Below are positions 41,162-53,099 of a stretch of DNA of 64,000 bases, piece by piece. The notes under the pieces were generated by a model. That model worked only from the letters and a program-made list of their open reading frames with translations, did no database searches and was not told the origin of the DNA. The position numbers and the translations under genes are program-made. Positions within the stretch are counted from its first letter, which is position 1. Every line of letters starts with the position of its first letter. This DNA is from Batillaria attramentaria (Eukaryota; Mollusca; Gastropoda; Batillariidae): assembly GCA_018292915.2 (NCBI GenBank), contig JACVVK020000293.1:599001-663000 (forward strand), read 5' to 3'.

Positions 41162-43000
41162 CCCTGTGACAACTCCCCCCCCCCCCCCTTTCCAGAAAAA
41201 AAAAACAACGAAGAAAATAAACCCCCAAAACTCAGAACACAAGTATGACCGTACGTAAACATATATTTGTACATCAAACTGATTATCCCAATCAACTACA
41301 GGAAGAATTACGAATCAACCACAGGAAGAATTCTCACACACACACACACACACACACACACAGGGCCCCAGGGTAGGCGACAGTTTGCTGTGGTGGTGAA
41401 CATACAGCTCACGGCTAGCCGGTGATGGTGACTGTCATACTAAATACTCCACCGACGACAGCCCAGCCGGTATCTCGCCCCTCATCCCCATCCCCACCCC
41501 TCTCCCTCACCGCACTTCCCTTTACCAGCCCTCCCCCTCCCCCCTCCCCCCTCCAACCACCCAGAATTGAGTTTACGTACCGACTCTGTAATCACTGCCA
41601 CTGGTTTGACTGTCATACCAAATACTCCACAACAGCCTGACACCCCCCTCCCCCCCTCCCCGCTACCCCTCACCCCTAGTGTTGATCTACCGCCTAGGTG
41701 ACCACTGTCATTGGATAACCGTCGGGTCACGTGAGCCGCTATCTCCTGCCGGAGGGCGTCAGAGCGAGGTTCATGTCGTTCACACGTCAGTAGACACAGC
41801 GACAGTGTTTACGTCACGCATCAGATAACGTCACCATGGAAAAACTAATGACTGTGGGATCAGCGTGGGGAATGTAGCGAGAGGGCGAGACGGGAGGGAG
41901 GGAGGGGGATCAAGGGGGAGGGGTGAGGGTGGCGGTGGAGGGTTGACCACAAGCCTGGGCCGTGCTGGTGGTGGTGACAGGGCTTTTGAAGTATGTGGTA
42001 TCCTGAAGCTGACATGTCCACTTCAAGTGCTGGTCAACCCAAAATAACATCCACTAAATTTCCCGCCGAACACAAACAGTCCGCTTTCCTATCGGACATC
42101 CTCTGTGTCATGCAGATTTGAGAAGTTATTGCGTCCTTTCATACGAAGATTAAATGCACAGTTGCTCTTTGCAAAGAAGTGAAGAACAAATCATTTTCTG
42201 CAGAAAGCCAAAAAAAAAAAAGCGTGACCAAAAATAGTTGCCCTTTTGAAAGAAGTGCATAACAAAACATTTCCTGCTGAAAGCCCCCCCCCCCCCCCAA
42301 AAAAAAAAAAATAATAAAAAAAAATGGCCGTTCGCCCGTGTAAATCCAGGTCAATGTTTTACAAAGCTTCTGAACTTCAGAGTTAATATATTTTGATGTT
42401 TGCGGATCTTCTACAATACGGAAAGGTTTTTTTATATATATAGACTCGCTGTAATTGGTGATACAGCAAACTTTTATCTAAATGAAGGACGATATTTGTG
42501 TGGGTGCCGACTATGTAATGAGATTTTTCTTGAACTAATGTGATGTTCGTACTGGTTCCACGGGAGGAAAGAAAAATATACACGTTACACAGTCGGTCAT
42601 TCGGAACCAACCAACAACGGTACAAGCAAAACAAATTCGATCTACTTCCTAATTCTCACTGTTATGTCCACGGCCAGTGATACACTACCTGTGTTCACAC
42701 ATAAGCTACAGAAATGAAGTATTCCGCGGCCGTTTCACGTCAGTCTTCTTCAGAACTACTGAATGCCAGCTTATCCCTTGTCGTCAAATTAAAACGTGTC
42801 ACAGGTCAATAATAATAATAATAATTTTCGATGGTTGTTGTTCTTTCGTTTTCTGCTCTTGTTTGGATCATATGACGCATCATTTAATCCAACATGGCGC
42901 ATATGACGCAACATTTGAGCTAAATACAGGACTTAACACAGTAGACTGAAAAGTCGAGAAGTAACTGTATCAGGGAACAGCTGGCTTGGAGCAGCTTGGA
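41161..43000. other. Intergenic stretch, nothing recognised
   Basis: Pyrimidine- and purine-rich runs (41.48-41.95 kb), C/A runs near 42284-42310, AC repeats at 41336-41362. CAAATACTCCAC blocks near 41438 and 41615 suggest a local duplication. No exon was recognised. Confidence 0.4.
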
Positions 43001-43009
43001 GAGACAGAG

Positions 43010-43180
43010 GGTGGGTGGGTGTTTGGGAGGTTAACGCCCTTTTCCACCACGCATGGGTGATATTAAAGACGATGGGGCAACTAGCAAAAGGCCAGCACAA
43101 ATATTTGACCCCCGCCGGGATTCGAACTCAACCTCGGAGTAATGAACGTTCAACGCGCTACCGTTCGGCTACCCCCGGCT
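43010..43180 (-). repeat. SINE family S1 copy
   Basis: Reverse copy starting at the GGGTGGGTGGGTGTTTGGG tail side. Preceded by CTTGGAGAGACAGAG and followed by CTTGAGAGACAGAAG. Confidence 0.75.
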
Positions 43181-43192
43181 TGAGAGACAGAA

Positions 43193-43368
43193 GGGTGGGG
43201 GTGGGTGTTTTGGGGGTTTAACGTCCTTTTCCACCACATACGGGTGATATCAAAGGCGCGGCAACGATGAAAAAGCCAGCACAAATATTTGGCCCCAGCC
43301 GGGATACGAACTCATGACCCGAGCATTAGAAGTCCAACGCTTTACCATTCGGACACCCCGGCTCCCCC
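43193..43368 (-). repeat. SINE family S1 copy, second in same target
   Basis: Reverse copy directly after the previous one, between CTTGAGAGACAGAAG and CTTGAGAGACGTAA. The three related flanks show two insertions into one site. Confidence 0.75.
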
Positions 43369-43792
43369 TTGAGAGACGTAAACTGAGCTTTTCATTAAGA
43401 ACAATGATAGAAAGTGGACGGCTCCTTCTACAGTCCCTGACACAGAGACGTTCCCGGATTTTTTTTTTAAAATACGAAACTGGCATTTGCCAGTTCCATC
43501 AGATTTCTTGCTCAGTTAATTCCTCTTGTATAACATCATCTAACTCGAGAACCCAATGACCCATGCCGGCTGGCCTATCAAATCAATGTAAGGATTTTTT
43601 ATTATGTTAAACTGCATAAGTCGAAAAATACTTGAAACGAAACATCCTCGACAGATAGGACCCTCACTCTTTCGATGAACACACACACGCGCACACACGC
43701 ACACACACTATGGCACACACTCAAAGAGAGAGAGAGAGAGCCCCTTTTGTGTTGATGTCAAACACACCCAACCTACCGCGTTTAGAAGCATG

Positions 43793-43971
43793 GGGTGGGT
43801 GGGTGGGTGTTTGGGAGTTTAATGTCCTTTTCCACCACATAAGGGTGATATCAAAGACGGGGCAACGAGAAAAAAAGGCCAGCACAATTATTTGGCCCCA
43901 GCCGGCGTGATTCGAACTCTCGGCCCGAGCATTGAGAGTCCAACGCTCTACCATTCGGCCACTCCGGCTCC
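43793..43971 (-). repeat. SINE family S1 copy with target-site duplication
   Basis: Complete reverse copy flanked by exact CGTTTAGAAGCATG at 43779-43792 and 43972-43985. Confidence 0.85.
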
Positions 43972-44554
43972 CGTTTAGAAGCATGCCTTTTTCCAGTAAG
44001 AACATAGTTCACCTCTTGACACCAAATGTTTTCACACTTAACATGAAGTATGCTCCGGTATACTCTCCTTACTTCTTTGATTGTCTTCATAAGACTGAGA
44101 GGTATCATAGTTTTGCAGCATTTGCACAAGGACAAACCTTGCATCAGTTTACCAAGTTCAGCTATCCTCTCAGATTTCTCGTGCGACGAACTGTCCTTCA
44201 GCTATATGTCATCAGTGTCACTGATCCTGAGGTGTCAAGTTAGGTGTCCTGTGACTCTCAGGCCGCGTCAAGTTCATCATACGCGTATCACTTCAACTTT
44301 CACATCTACATGCTTTGCGGATAATTCCGCTGTAGCAATATCTCCACTGTGCGTATAAAACACAAACAAAAGAGCAAACAAACTTGAAGGAAACACCAAA
44401 CAACAACAAAATGTGTGAAGGATGATCATGTTTGCTTATAGAGGTGTTTGGCCTTTGGCTTCCGCCGGAAAAATATGAATTTTCCAAAATTTTCTCTGGA
44501 ATAAAACATGATTGTGTTTCTCTTTCAAAAACAAAACAAAACAAAACAAAACAG

Positions 44555-44620
44555 GGCGCCTATCCCCGGGGAACGAGCTCTAGGCGCCTTACGACAACAA
44601 CACAAACCCCTGACACGCAA
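44555..44620. repeat. GGCGCCT-type short repeat
   Basis: GGGCGCCTATCC...GAGCTCTAGGCGCCTTAC recurs in related form at 50873-50920 and 51020-51040, suggesting another dispersed family. Confidence 0.4.
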
Positions 44621-44960
44621 AGGGCAATATAAATAACAAGAAACAAACCAACACACAACTTGAAATAATTGCCGTTGTCAGAGGCCTGTACACGATCGAT
44701 GTTTTAAGCTTTACGTCCTATGGCTTGTCAGCCCTTAAGGACAAGTTTTTCCTGGCGTGTGTCATCGGGCCTGTACACAAGGTAGTGTTGTCATTAAATA
44801 ATCATCTGGTTAGCCGAAGCCAGCTCATTTACATACGGTACTGGACCATCTGTTGCCACGTGCACACATGTCGCGTCACCGATTCATACAATGATACCTT
44901 TAGAACACCCCCACCCCCCTCCTCCTCCCGTCCCCCTCCACTGCCTGCTCTTTCTCTCAG

Positions 44961-45200
44961 TCAAGACGACGGTTCAATCCGGCTTGAACTGAGTGGCGGG
45001 GCATGGTGTCACTTACGTCACGTGATATTGCGGTTCTCGCTAGTTATGTGGTTTCATGGAGGCCAGACGGTCAGTCCGACTGGGCATTATCAGAGAAAAT
45101 AATTATTCCGTTGGAATATCATGCTCAGCGCCGATATATAAATTATGATGGTCTGGGGGGAACACTTCCGACAAAACTAACACGAAAAGGTCATGAATGC
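44961..45200 (+). pseudogene. Possible degenerate Ig-like segment
   Basis: After TTTCTCTCAG the frame reads D-D-G-S-I-R-L-E-L-S-G-G, and in the next frame V-S-L-T-S-R-D, V-V-S-W-R-P-D-G-Q. Together these resemble strands A' to C of an Ig domain with the B-strand Cys changed to Ser and a frameshift. Support is compositional only. It is not clearly related to the secreted family above. Confidence 0.25.
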
Positions 45201-45589
45201 AAGTTAGCAGGATTTTCCCAAGAAATCGATAAACGGGAAAACCCGGCCACCGCCGGAATCCCGCGCCTGCAGGAATTTTTCTTGCGGGAAAGGGGGGGGG
45301 GGGGGGGGAGCCTGCACCACACATTGAATATAACTAACTTTATAACCATGCAGATCTTAAAAATAAAAAAATAAATTAAAAACAAAAACTGAAACTATTT
45401 CTTGAACAGAGTGTACGAATTTACTGTCTTCGGGCCTCGGGGAAAAAAAAATAAAAAAAAAAGGAAGAAAGTTTGCAGAGCGGCAAAACTGACTCGTGAT
45501 CGACATGTGAAGGGTCCGTCAGTTTCTGTACAGATATATACAGAGTGCTATCAACACTTTTTGTTCGTAATGTTGCTGCTTGTTTGAGG

Positions 45590-45771
45590 GGGGAGCTGGG
45601 GTGGTCGAATGGTAGAGCGTTGGACTTCTAATACTCGGGTCGTGAGTTCGATCCCGGCTGGGACCAAATATTTGTGCTGGCTTTTTCATCGTTGCCCCGT
45701 CTTTGATATCACCCTATGTGGTGGAAAAGGACGTTAAACCCCCAAACACCCACCCACCCACCCACCCACCC
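45590..45771 (+). repeat. SINE family S1, full-length reference copy
   Basis: Flanked by exact GCTTGTTTGAGG at 45578-45589 and 45772-45783, which fixes the element at 182 bp: tRNA-like head (GAGCTGGGGTGGTCGAATGG, B-box GAGTTCGATCCC), body (TTTGTGCTGGCTTTTTCATC, TTGATATCACCC, GGACGTTAAACCCCCAAACA) and a CCCA tail of about six units. Confidence 0.88.
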
Positions 45772-46106
45772 GCTTGTTTGAGGAATGATTGAAGTGTTGT
45801 CGGAGCGATCTCCCGGAGTAAACTGTTGGCTGAACAAACAACAGTAAAAGAGAACTAATGCATTCACTTTATATCAAACACTATTTTCCGGTAAGCACTG
45901 ACAAAGTGATTTTATACCTAGGTAAAGTCTGTAGGTCATCAGTGGAATAAATTATCATCTTATTACCAAATAACAAGCCGCCGTATTCCAACAAAGTCGT
46001 GAATGCGGGAACAAAATCGAACCCTTCGACTGAGTCACGTCAGAGGGAGCCTTGATTCCAGATCAGCGTTTTCAATACGAAATACGGTGACGTTACAGTA
46101 TATGTG

Positions 46107-46109
<3 letters not shown>

Positions 46110-46170
<61 letters not shown>
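46110..46170. repeat. AC microsatellite
   Basis: About 60 bp of AC repeats; an A run follows at 46193-46214. Confidence 0.95.
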
Positions 46171-46595
46171 GCAGAAAGTAAGCTTATTAGCAAAAAAAAA
46201 AAAAAAAAAAAAAAGGAAGTCGGAAAGTACTGAGGATCCCAACAGGTTTATGACTATGATCTGTTCTAGGATATGTCTTTGGGCTGGTCCAACCCATAAG
46301 AGGAGTAACTTATTATTATTATTATTTATTTTTTTGGGGGCGATATTTTCTCATTCACTCCAACTGAAGTCAGCAAACCGTGACGGAAACTGCCTTCCCA
46401 AAACTGTTGCTCGTGACTCGGCCAGAGTCGATAGCGTACCAGCAGATTAGAACTCTGTCCAATAGCAACAGGGAACTTCGATTAGCGCTCTAAAATCCAG
46501 ATTCTGTATGCGAATATCACATCCATTCTACTGACAATGAAATTCATGCTCCGTATTCACTGAATATCGATTGTGTAAGGGAGGGCCTACTAGCA

Positions 46596-46960
46596 ATAAA
46601 TAATAATAATAATAGGCGCTCTACCCAATTTCTTGAACTGGCTCAAAGCGCCGCGAACCGAACCCAACACGCTCACGTGAATCACACACGTCCTCTCACA
46701 TACTGGACATGATCTCATCACAATCACGTGGTGCTAAGGGTCAGCTCATCAATTTAAGTATTTAAATTTAGAATTGCATTTATTTTCAAAGTTTGTCTGC
46801 TGAACATGACTATTTCAAAGCAGAGGGAGAGGAAGCCGGAGTACTCGGAGAGAACCCCCCACGATCGGCCCGAATGAACAGTGCCACATACGAGAGAGAA
46901 AAGTTCTTTGCCCCAGGCGGGACTCGAATCTGACCTCTTGCGTTGTTGGTCTACTAGCTA
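46596..46960 (-). repeat. SINE family S2 copy
   Basis: AAT tail, AATAGGCGCTCTACCC, AAAGCGCCGCGAACCGAACC, CTGAACATGACTATTTCAAA, CGGGACTCGAATCTGACCTC. The head is partly lost. Confidence 0.7.
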
Positions 46961-47354
46961 CGTCGGAGTCTACATGCATTATGAAGTTCCGTGCGTAAAA
47001 CATTTCCAGTTTGCCGGCTGTAGCAGTTCCTAACCCTATGCATGCACCTACACCCTAATCAATCAAACGTTTAAACCGTATCGCAAAGCCGGAAAAAAAT
47101 CCTAAAAATACACGTAAAAATTACATCAACAGCAAATCCGGCTGAGGGAAGCGCGGGTGAAGTGATTTTTAAAATCTATGATTTAATTCCAGCTCAAACC
47201 CGAACCCTAAACATCAGTTCGTACTGGTTTAGAGCATACAGACACCCCATCCCTACCCCCTCCCCCACCCCTCCCCCTCCCCACAAACACACACGCTCAC
47301 ACACATTGGCAATGATCAGCTAAATGAAATTAATTATAATAATACAATGTAATA

Positions 47355-47720
47355 ATAATAATAATAATAATAACAACAATAATAATACATGGTATTTGTA
47401 GGGCGCATTCTTTTCTGAGATAAAACCAGCTCAATGCGACGATCACTCACCGACACTCACGCACATTTTACAAAGATGGACAGACGTACACTGGTGAAAC
47501 TGACAAGTAGTAACGCAGGAAATTACTGGAAGGCTTTGCGGAATAGGAAAGTTTTAAGAATGCTCTTCAAAAAAAACAGACAAAGTGGGCGCATTTCTCA
47601 GATTTGCGGGCAGAGAGTTCCATAAGGTTGGCCGTGCGACAAAACTGCCAAAAGATTTCAGATTGCGCTTGCTAATTTTGAGAAGCCTCTCGGGCGACGA
47701 GACAAGAGGGTTGGCGACGG
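47355..47720 (+). repeat. Dispersed repeat with TAATACATGG start
   Basis: An AAT repeat and AATACATGGTATTTGTAGGG resemble the repeat starts at 4.34 and 25.39 kb. The block GCGGGCAGAGAGTTCCATAA resembles TTGGCAGAGAGTTCCAGACA at 4622. It may be a longer SINE-like family. Confidence 0.35.
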
Positions 47721-48865
47721 TTGACAGGTGACGAGTGATGCTAAAAAGGTATGGTGGAAGGGTGTTAACTCACTGACAAGTTCGCCGTGTAAGTCATTAG
47801 TCAATAGCTCCAAGCAGCAACCTGTACCACACTTTTCGCTTTCCGTGTCATGATCTGTCTCGCTTAGTCCAAGAAGTCCCACATTCGTAACCTTTGGTAC
47901 ATTTCACACATTCGTTTCGACGGAAGAGTACTCCTGGGGAAAGGCCGGTCGGAACTGAACTGAAGCTGTCGTCAGCGACACTGAGAAACTGAAATTAAAA
48001 AGCACAGCCTAAAAAAAAAAAAAAAAAAAGTAATTAAGAAAAAGCTCACACACCTAATGCACACAAGTATCGTACTACATCCTCTAAATTAGATCGCATT
48101 TTTTTTTCTAATCTGTTAGTGTCACGTTATTTCTGACAATATAGGAACCCCTAGATCGTCTCGAGTTTCTAGTGTAATGGGGATTTTTGCGCGCTGATTT
48201 TTCCGGTAAACTGATGCGTAGACTGATGCGGAACAATCGTTTGTTGACAAATGTTCACGCGGCCCCGGGCGTCTGCGTCAGAGGTGGCTACAAATAAACG
48301 CTAATAACAAACACTATTTGATACCACTTGAAGTGTTTTTTTTTTTTTTTTTTTTTTCCCCTCTCTTGCCACACAGTGGTTAGTTTAGCACTCAGTCCGA
48401 CGGAGAACCGGTCACGTGCTATCTGTTTGCGCAGCACGTCGGGCAACTCTGTTTTCAGTTGGGATATTTAGCCTGAGTTCTGACCTGCCACCGCATCAGG
48501 AGAGTAAAAAAAAAATAAAAAAAAAAAAAGTAGCGGGACAATGGATCAGGCATGTCTATTACACTGTTAGTACATACCATGACATGAGCGCGTGGTTTGA
48601 CCTGGATGCACTTTCTATAGGTCAGAGTTGAGGCCACAATAAATACTACGGCTGCGGTCTAACGCAGTATTTTTTTTTTTTCTTGGTCCTTTTCTTCTCC
48701 TTGGTTTAAACAAGTTTATTGCAATACAGCTTGTAGAAACGTAAAAATTAACAGGTATGAACAAGCACAGCTTATGGTAATGATCATGGTGGAACAAATA
48801 CATTGTGACAGTATTGCAATGGCAGACTGAATTTGAATTAGTCCGTAATTATGGTAAATCAACAC

Positions 48866-48869
<4 letters not shown>

Positions 48870-48921
<52 letters not shown>
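48870..48921. repeat. AG microsatellite
   Basis: About 50 bp of AG repeats. Confidence 0.95.
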
Positions 48922-48924
<3 letters not shown>

Positions 48925-49045
48925 ATGATGATGAAACTTTTCTTTTTTTAAAATTCAGGATAGAGCATTTAGGCATTGCTGCCTGTCTTACATGCTGTCC
49001 TGCTGGTCTAAGTTAAAGAGGAAAAAAAGACAACGTCAAAACAAG

Positions 49046-49049
<4 letters not shown>

Positions 49050-49121
<72 letters not shown>
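49050..49121. repeat. AG microsatellite
   Basis: About 70 bp of AG repeats. Confidence 0.95.
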
Positions 49122-49125
<4 letters not shown>

Positions 49126-50230
49126 ATGAGTATTCACAGCGTGAAGAAAAGAAAAGAAAGAATTCTCCGCTGGGCTGTGCCAGACTCTGGTAAGAGAGTA
49201 TCATGTATCTGAAAACGTGCTACACGAGTTATGAAATCCTGAACTTTACTGAAGGTAGTGACAGTGCAGTAATTTAGGACGTGTCCGGCTGTCGTCTCCG
49301 GTATCATTGCCTTATTTAACTTTAAAAAAAAAAAAACCTTGGGAAATTTGGCTTGCTTCTTCCGGGAGAATCGGTTCGCCAATGTAAAGCCGCGCCACTC
49401 AGCTGCCTAAAAAAACAACACCCCCCCTCCCCCCCCCCCAAAAAAAAAAAAAAAAAACCCACAAAAAAAACCAACAACAGAAAATCCCGAATATCCAAAC
49501 GGAACCCACCCCCCTTCAGCAGCCAGGAACTTGAACAGCCGGGAAAAAAAATACCCGTATCACTGTACACCACGGCTCGACTATTGTCATTCTCGACGCT
49601 TAGCAAAGCCCGGCGTTTGGTATCGTATGGATCCACATCTCATTCAGATTTGTAACCCTGCCGGGCGCTGCTTTGCTATTCTTTCCTCACAAATACGCTC
49701 ATTTAGTTTAGTTCATTTCTTTCACACGGCTTGTCGATATGACTAGCTTCTCAAGACAGACGCTAGTAATCAGTTTTGTCTTTTCAAGTTTTTTCTCAGG
49801 CCTCCGAAACCAAAGACCAGGATTCAAGCTCAGCGCCTACACGGTTTTGTCCACTTCCTCAACCATGTCAAATACGACCACTGGGAAATTCCGGGAAAAA
49901 AACTAATTAAAATAAAATAATGACAGATGTAGGGGTCGGAGACGGGTACTCTGTTAAAACATTGTTCATTTTACGTCATAATAGAATTTTTGCGCAGCTG
50001 CTTTTCCAACTAGTAAACACTCCAGTTTAATCAAGCCCGGTGTTGCGTCAGCAAAAAGCCTTTGTTTGGTTGTTCCGTCAGATACGAACACAGGGGAATG
50101 CCACAGATACGGTTCTAACTGCAGGTATTAGAGATCACGGCTACTGTTGCATCAGCAGAGGAACGTTTACTTTGTATTTCTGTCCGGTGTCAAATAGAAA
50201 ACACTCCACAAGGGAATTCCTGATTTGATT

Positions 50231-50233
<3 letters not shown>

Positions 50234-50301
<68 letters not shown>
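50234..50301. repeat. AC microsatellite
   Basis: About 66 bp of AC repeats. Confidence 0.95.
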
Positions 50302-50829
50302 CCACAGGCAAACGTTAATCGTGTCTATCGTTACAGCGGGAAACTAATCAGCCCACAGTGTGAAAATCGAACACGAGGGAATTCCTGGTAAAAGCGATTT
50401 TAAGAATATGAACTAATGAGGCGTGTGTGTTGTGTGTTTGCAGCGGAGAGGGGACTGAGTAGCAAGGGTGAGGGGGGGGGGGGGGAGGAAAAGAGACAAG
50501 CACGTTGGAGAAACCTTGTTCATTTTACGACGTAAAAGAACTTATGTTTGCAGCGGGAGGCCCGCCGAGAGAGTCTGGATGTCGGGGTGTGGGGGGAGGT
50601 ACTACTGCGCGGGTGGATCAGTGGAATGAAGGACATTTTGAAAACACATCATTGGGTTTTTGTTTTTTTTTAATGAATTTATCATTTTGCGCGCCGTAAC
50701 TGAACTTTTACGCAGATACATTTCGAAATGATGAACAGCCTTTTTCGTTTGCCAGTGCGGCGTCACCGGGAACAGTCAGTGTTCGTTATTCGACTGTCCT
50801 ATCCACAGCGGGGTAACTATGTATGTAAA

Positions 50830-50872
<43 letters not shown>

Positions 50873-51834
50873 GATTTGCCTGGCGCCCAACCTCCTGCTG
50901 GAGCTCTGGGCGCCTCACAATAGTAGAATGGCAAAACACATGAAATACGCGTCACATACACGCTACATGCAAACAGCTATGATACATCCTAACACGAAAT
51001 AAATAATGACGAATCCTTTGGCAAGCTCTAGGCGCCATACAAAACTAATAGCTTCAAAGCTGCGCACGCAACAAAGAACATCACGGCTGGACGGAAAGGG
51101 TGTGGAGGTAAGGGGTGGTAATGGTGGGGGTTGGGGGGGGGGGAAGTTAGGGGTTTAGGCGAGCCCATGTCTAGGCGTGTAACAGGACAAGGATAATTCA
51201 ACACGTCCAACGCAATCGCCCACAGATAATGGGCTCATAACACACACGCCGTCACACAATCTCAATATGGACAACGAAGGACTGGTGCAGTGGCTACCCT
51301 GATATCGGAAACAAGGTTTCTCAGTAAAGAAAGGTTTTCTAACCACTCTGAACTAACTGAAACAGCCACGTTACAACACACGGAACAGCCTGAAAGCGCC
51401 TTTTGCGTCCCTGTCTTATTTTTCGTCAACTTTTTTACCCTGCGTTTTTTTTTTTTTTTTTTTTTTTGGGGGGGGGGGGGGGGGGTTTGCTAACAATGTC
51501 ATAGTAAGCAAGGTTTGCACACACGAGATCGCTGCACCAGTTGTTCGGCTTTTAACGGGTCGTACTTCTAATCAGTGGCAGGTTTGTCCACGTCAGAATA
51601 ATTTTAAAAAATCTACTGAAAATAATGGTTAATCGATCCAAAATCGCCGGTCACGGCGACCCCCCCCCTCCCCCCCCCCCCCCCCACACACACACAAACT
51701 GAATTCCGTGGAGTATAGACGTGTAGAACTGGGTGACTTTTGTCAGTTTTTGTCTGTGTTCCAGTCAGTAGACCGTCAACTGAAATTTTCGCAGTTTCAT
51801 CCTTACAGTGATAACTTCTGAAAGAACCAGATAA

Positions 51835-52205
51835 TGGAACTGGTGACTCAGACAGTACTTGCCGGTAACACAGTTCAGTTTCGACATCTAATTAAAGCTA
51901 AAAGAACTATCAGTTTCGACATCTAATTAAAGCTAATCAACCATTCAACAGCCGGTGTGACACGGTACTGTGCACTTCAGTACCCGGCCACGTACATGGC
52001 AATGAGTCAGTGGGTTCGCTATCGAGCGAAATATTACTACTGTATGGCAAATTCAGCAGAGCTGAATAATAGCATGGAGCATGTTGTCAACATTTCCTGC
52101 AGCGACGCGAAGCCCGTTACTGATTCTCCGAATGCTGACGCCATCACGCACTGCAGAACCTCTCGACCAACGAGCCGTAATGAGGGCTCTCATGAATATT
52201 TATGA
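51835..52205 (+). CDS. Candidate two-exon small cysteine-containing protein
   Basis: Candidate exons are 51835-51865 (M-E-L-V-T-Q-T-V-L-A, donor GCCG|GTAACA, phase 1) and 51952-52205 (acceptor TTCAACAG|CCGGTG, stop at 52203-52205). The phases join as A-G-V-T-R-Y-C. The second exon has W-V-R-Y-R, Y-Y-Y-C-M-A-N and H-V-V-N-I-S-C, similar in spacing to the F/G strands of the Ig-like family, with two N-glycosylation motifs. Against it: the first exon is very short, it is not an obvious signal peptide, and the intron is only 86 bp and holds a tandem duplication (CAGTTTCGACATCTAATTAA twice). The second exon alone is the stronger part. Confidence 0.3.
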
Positions 52206-52744
52206 ACGGCACGGACAAGAAGTGATTACGCTGCGGGGAGGAGAGGGGAAGGGGAAGGGTGGGCTGTGGAGGAAGGAGGGGTAGGAGGGAACACACTAGG
52301 CCTCAGCCTTTGAACGGGGTCATTGAAGCAGGGAACAAAGAAACCGAGCCAGTCGGAGGGCCCTCAGGCAGTCTTCAGCCAAACCCAGTACACCGCCTCA
52401 ACAGACGATTACTTATCTACAACTCCGTAATCTACACACCCGATCTGCCTGTGCATTTCTGCACGCACACCCAGCAAACTGTGTCAAGCAGGCAGACAAA
52501 CACAGTCTCGTTTTCGCCCGGAAAAAAATTCGGGCGGAAGGGGAGGGCAGGGGAAGGGGGGAGCTGGATAGCTGCAGCGCGCACGAAAGCCCAATGGGGC
52601 CGCCGAATGACTGATTTCGCCCGCACGTCGCCACGCGCAGCTGGCTTGACTCGGCCCAGCCATTATGCACCGCCATCCAATCAAATACCGCCAGTCCCTA
52701 CGGCTTCAGACCTCCTCGTCGCTGGTTGGCCAGCGCTGGCGATC

Positions 52745-52887
52745 TATAAATAACAGACCAAAGTAAATAACAAGGGGAGGCTCATTGACAGGTCACGTGA
52801 CGGCGATAGAGTTTCAGTCCAGAGGGTCAGAAGCGCTTCACTCGTCTTGCTGCTGTTTCCTCGAGACGTCGCTCTCTGGCAGTCAAG
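52745..52887 (+). promoter_or_regulatory. Candidate TATA promoter and non-coding first exon
   Basis: TATAAATA at 52745-52752 is followed about 25-30 bp downstream by a plausible start region. The downstream sequence ends in a strong donor GTCAAG|GTAAGC at 52887/52888. The surroundings (52.3-53.1 kb) are relatively GC-rich. No ATG-led frame of note is present in the exon, so it would be 5' UTR. If real, the gene continues to the right, beyond the window. Confidence 0.35.
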
Positions 52888-53099
52888 GTAAGCCTGGTAT
52901 TTTTTTCACATTTTCAGTAGTTAAAATTCGTAAAATCTCTTCATTATCTTACCGATCCGTGCAGCTAGAAGAGAGAATATCTTGGCCGAGCTCTGCGCGG
53001 CTTGCAAAGCGGGGTTGCCTAGCTCAAGATGGCGGCGAGGGCTGACGACTCGCTGCTGCAGAGCCCGGCTGTATGTTCCCTCGGCAAGTCGCTCGGCAG

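Noticed and set aside
45590..45665. tRNA gene in the S1 head
   Set aside because: A- and B-box motifs are present, but the body and tail, multiple copies and target duplications show a SINE; I could not draw a sound cloverleaf with a functional anticodon.
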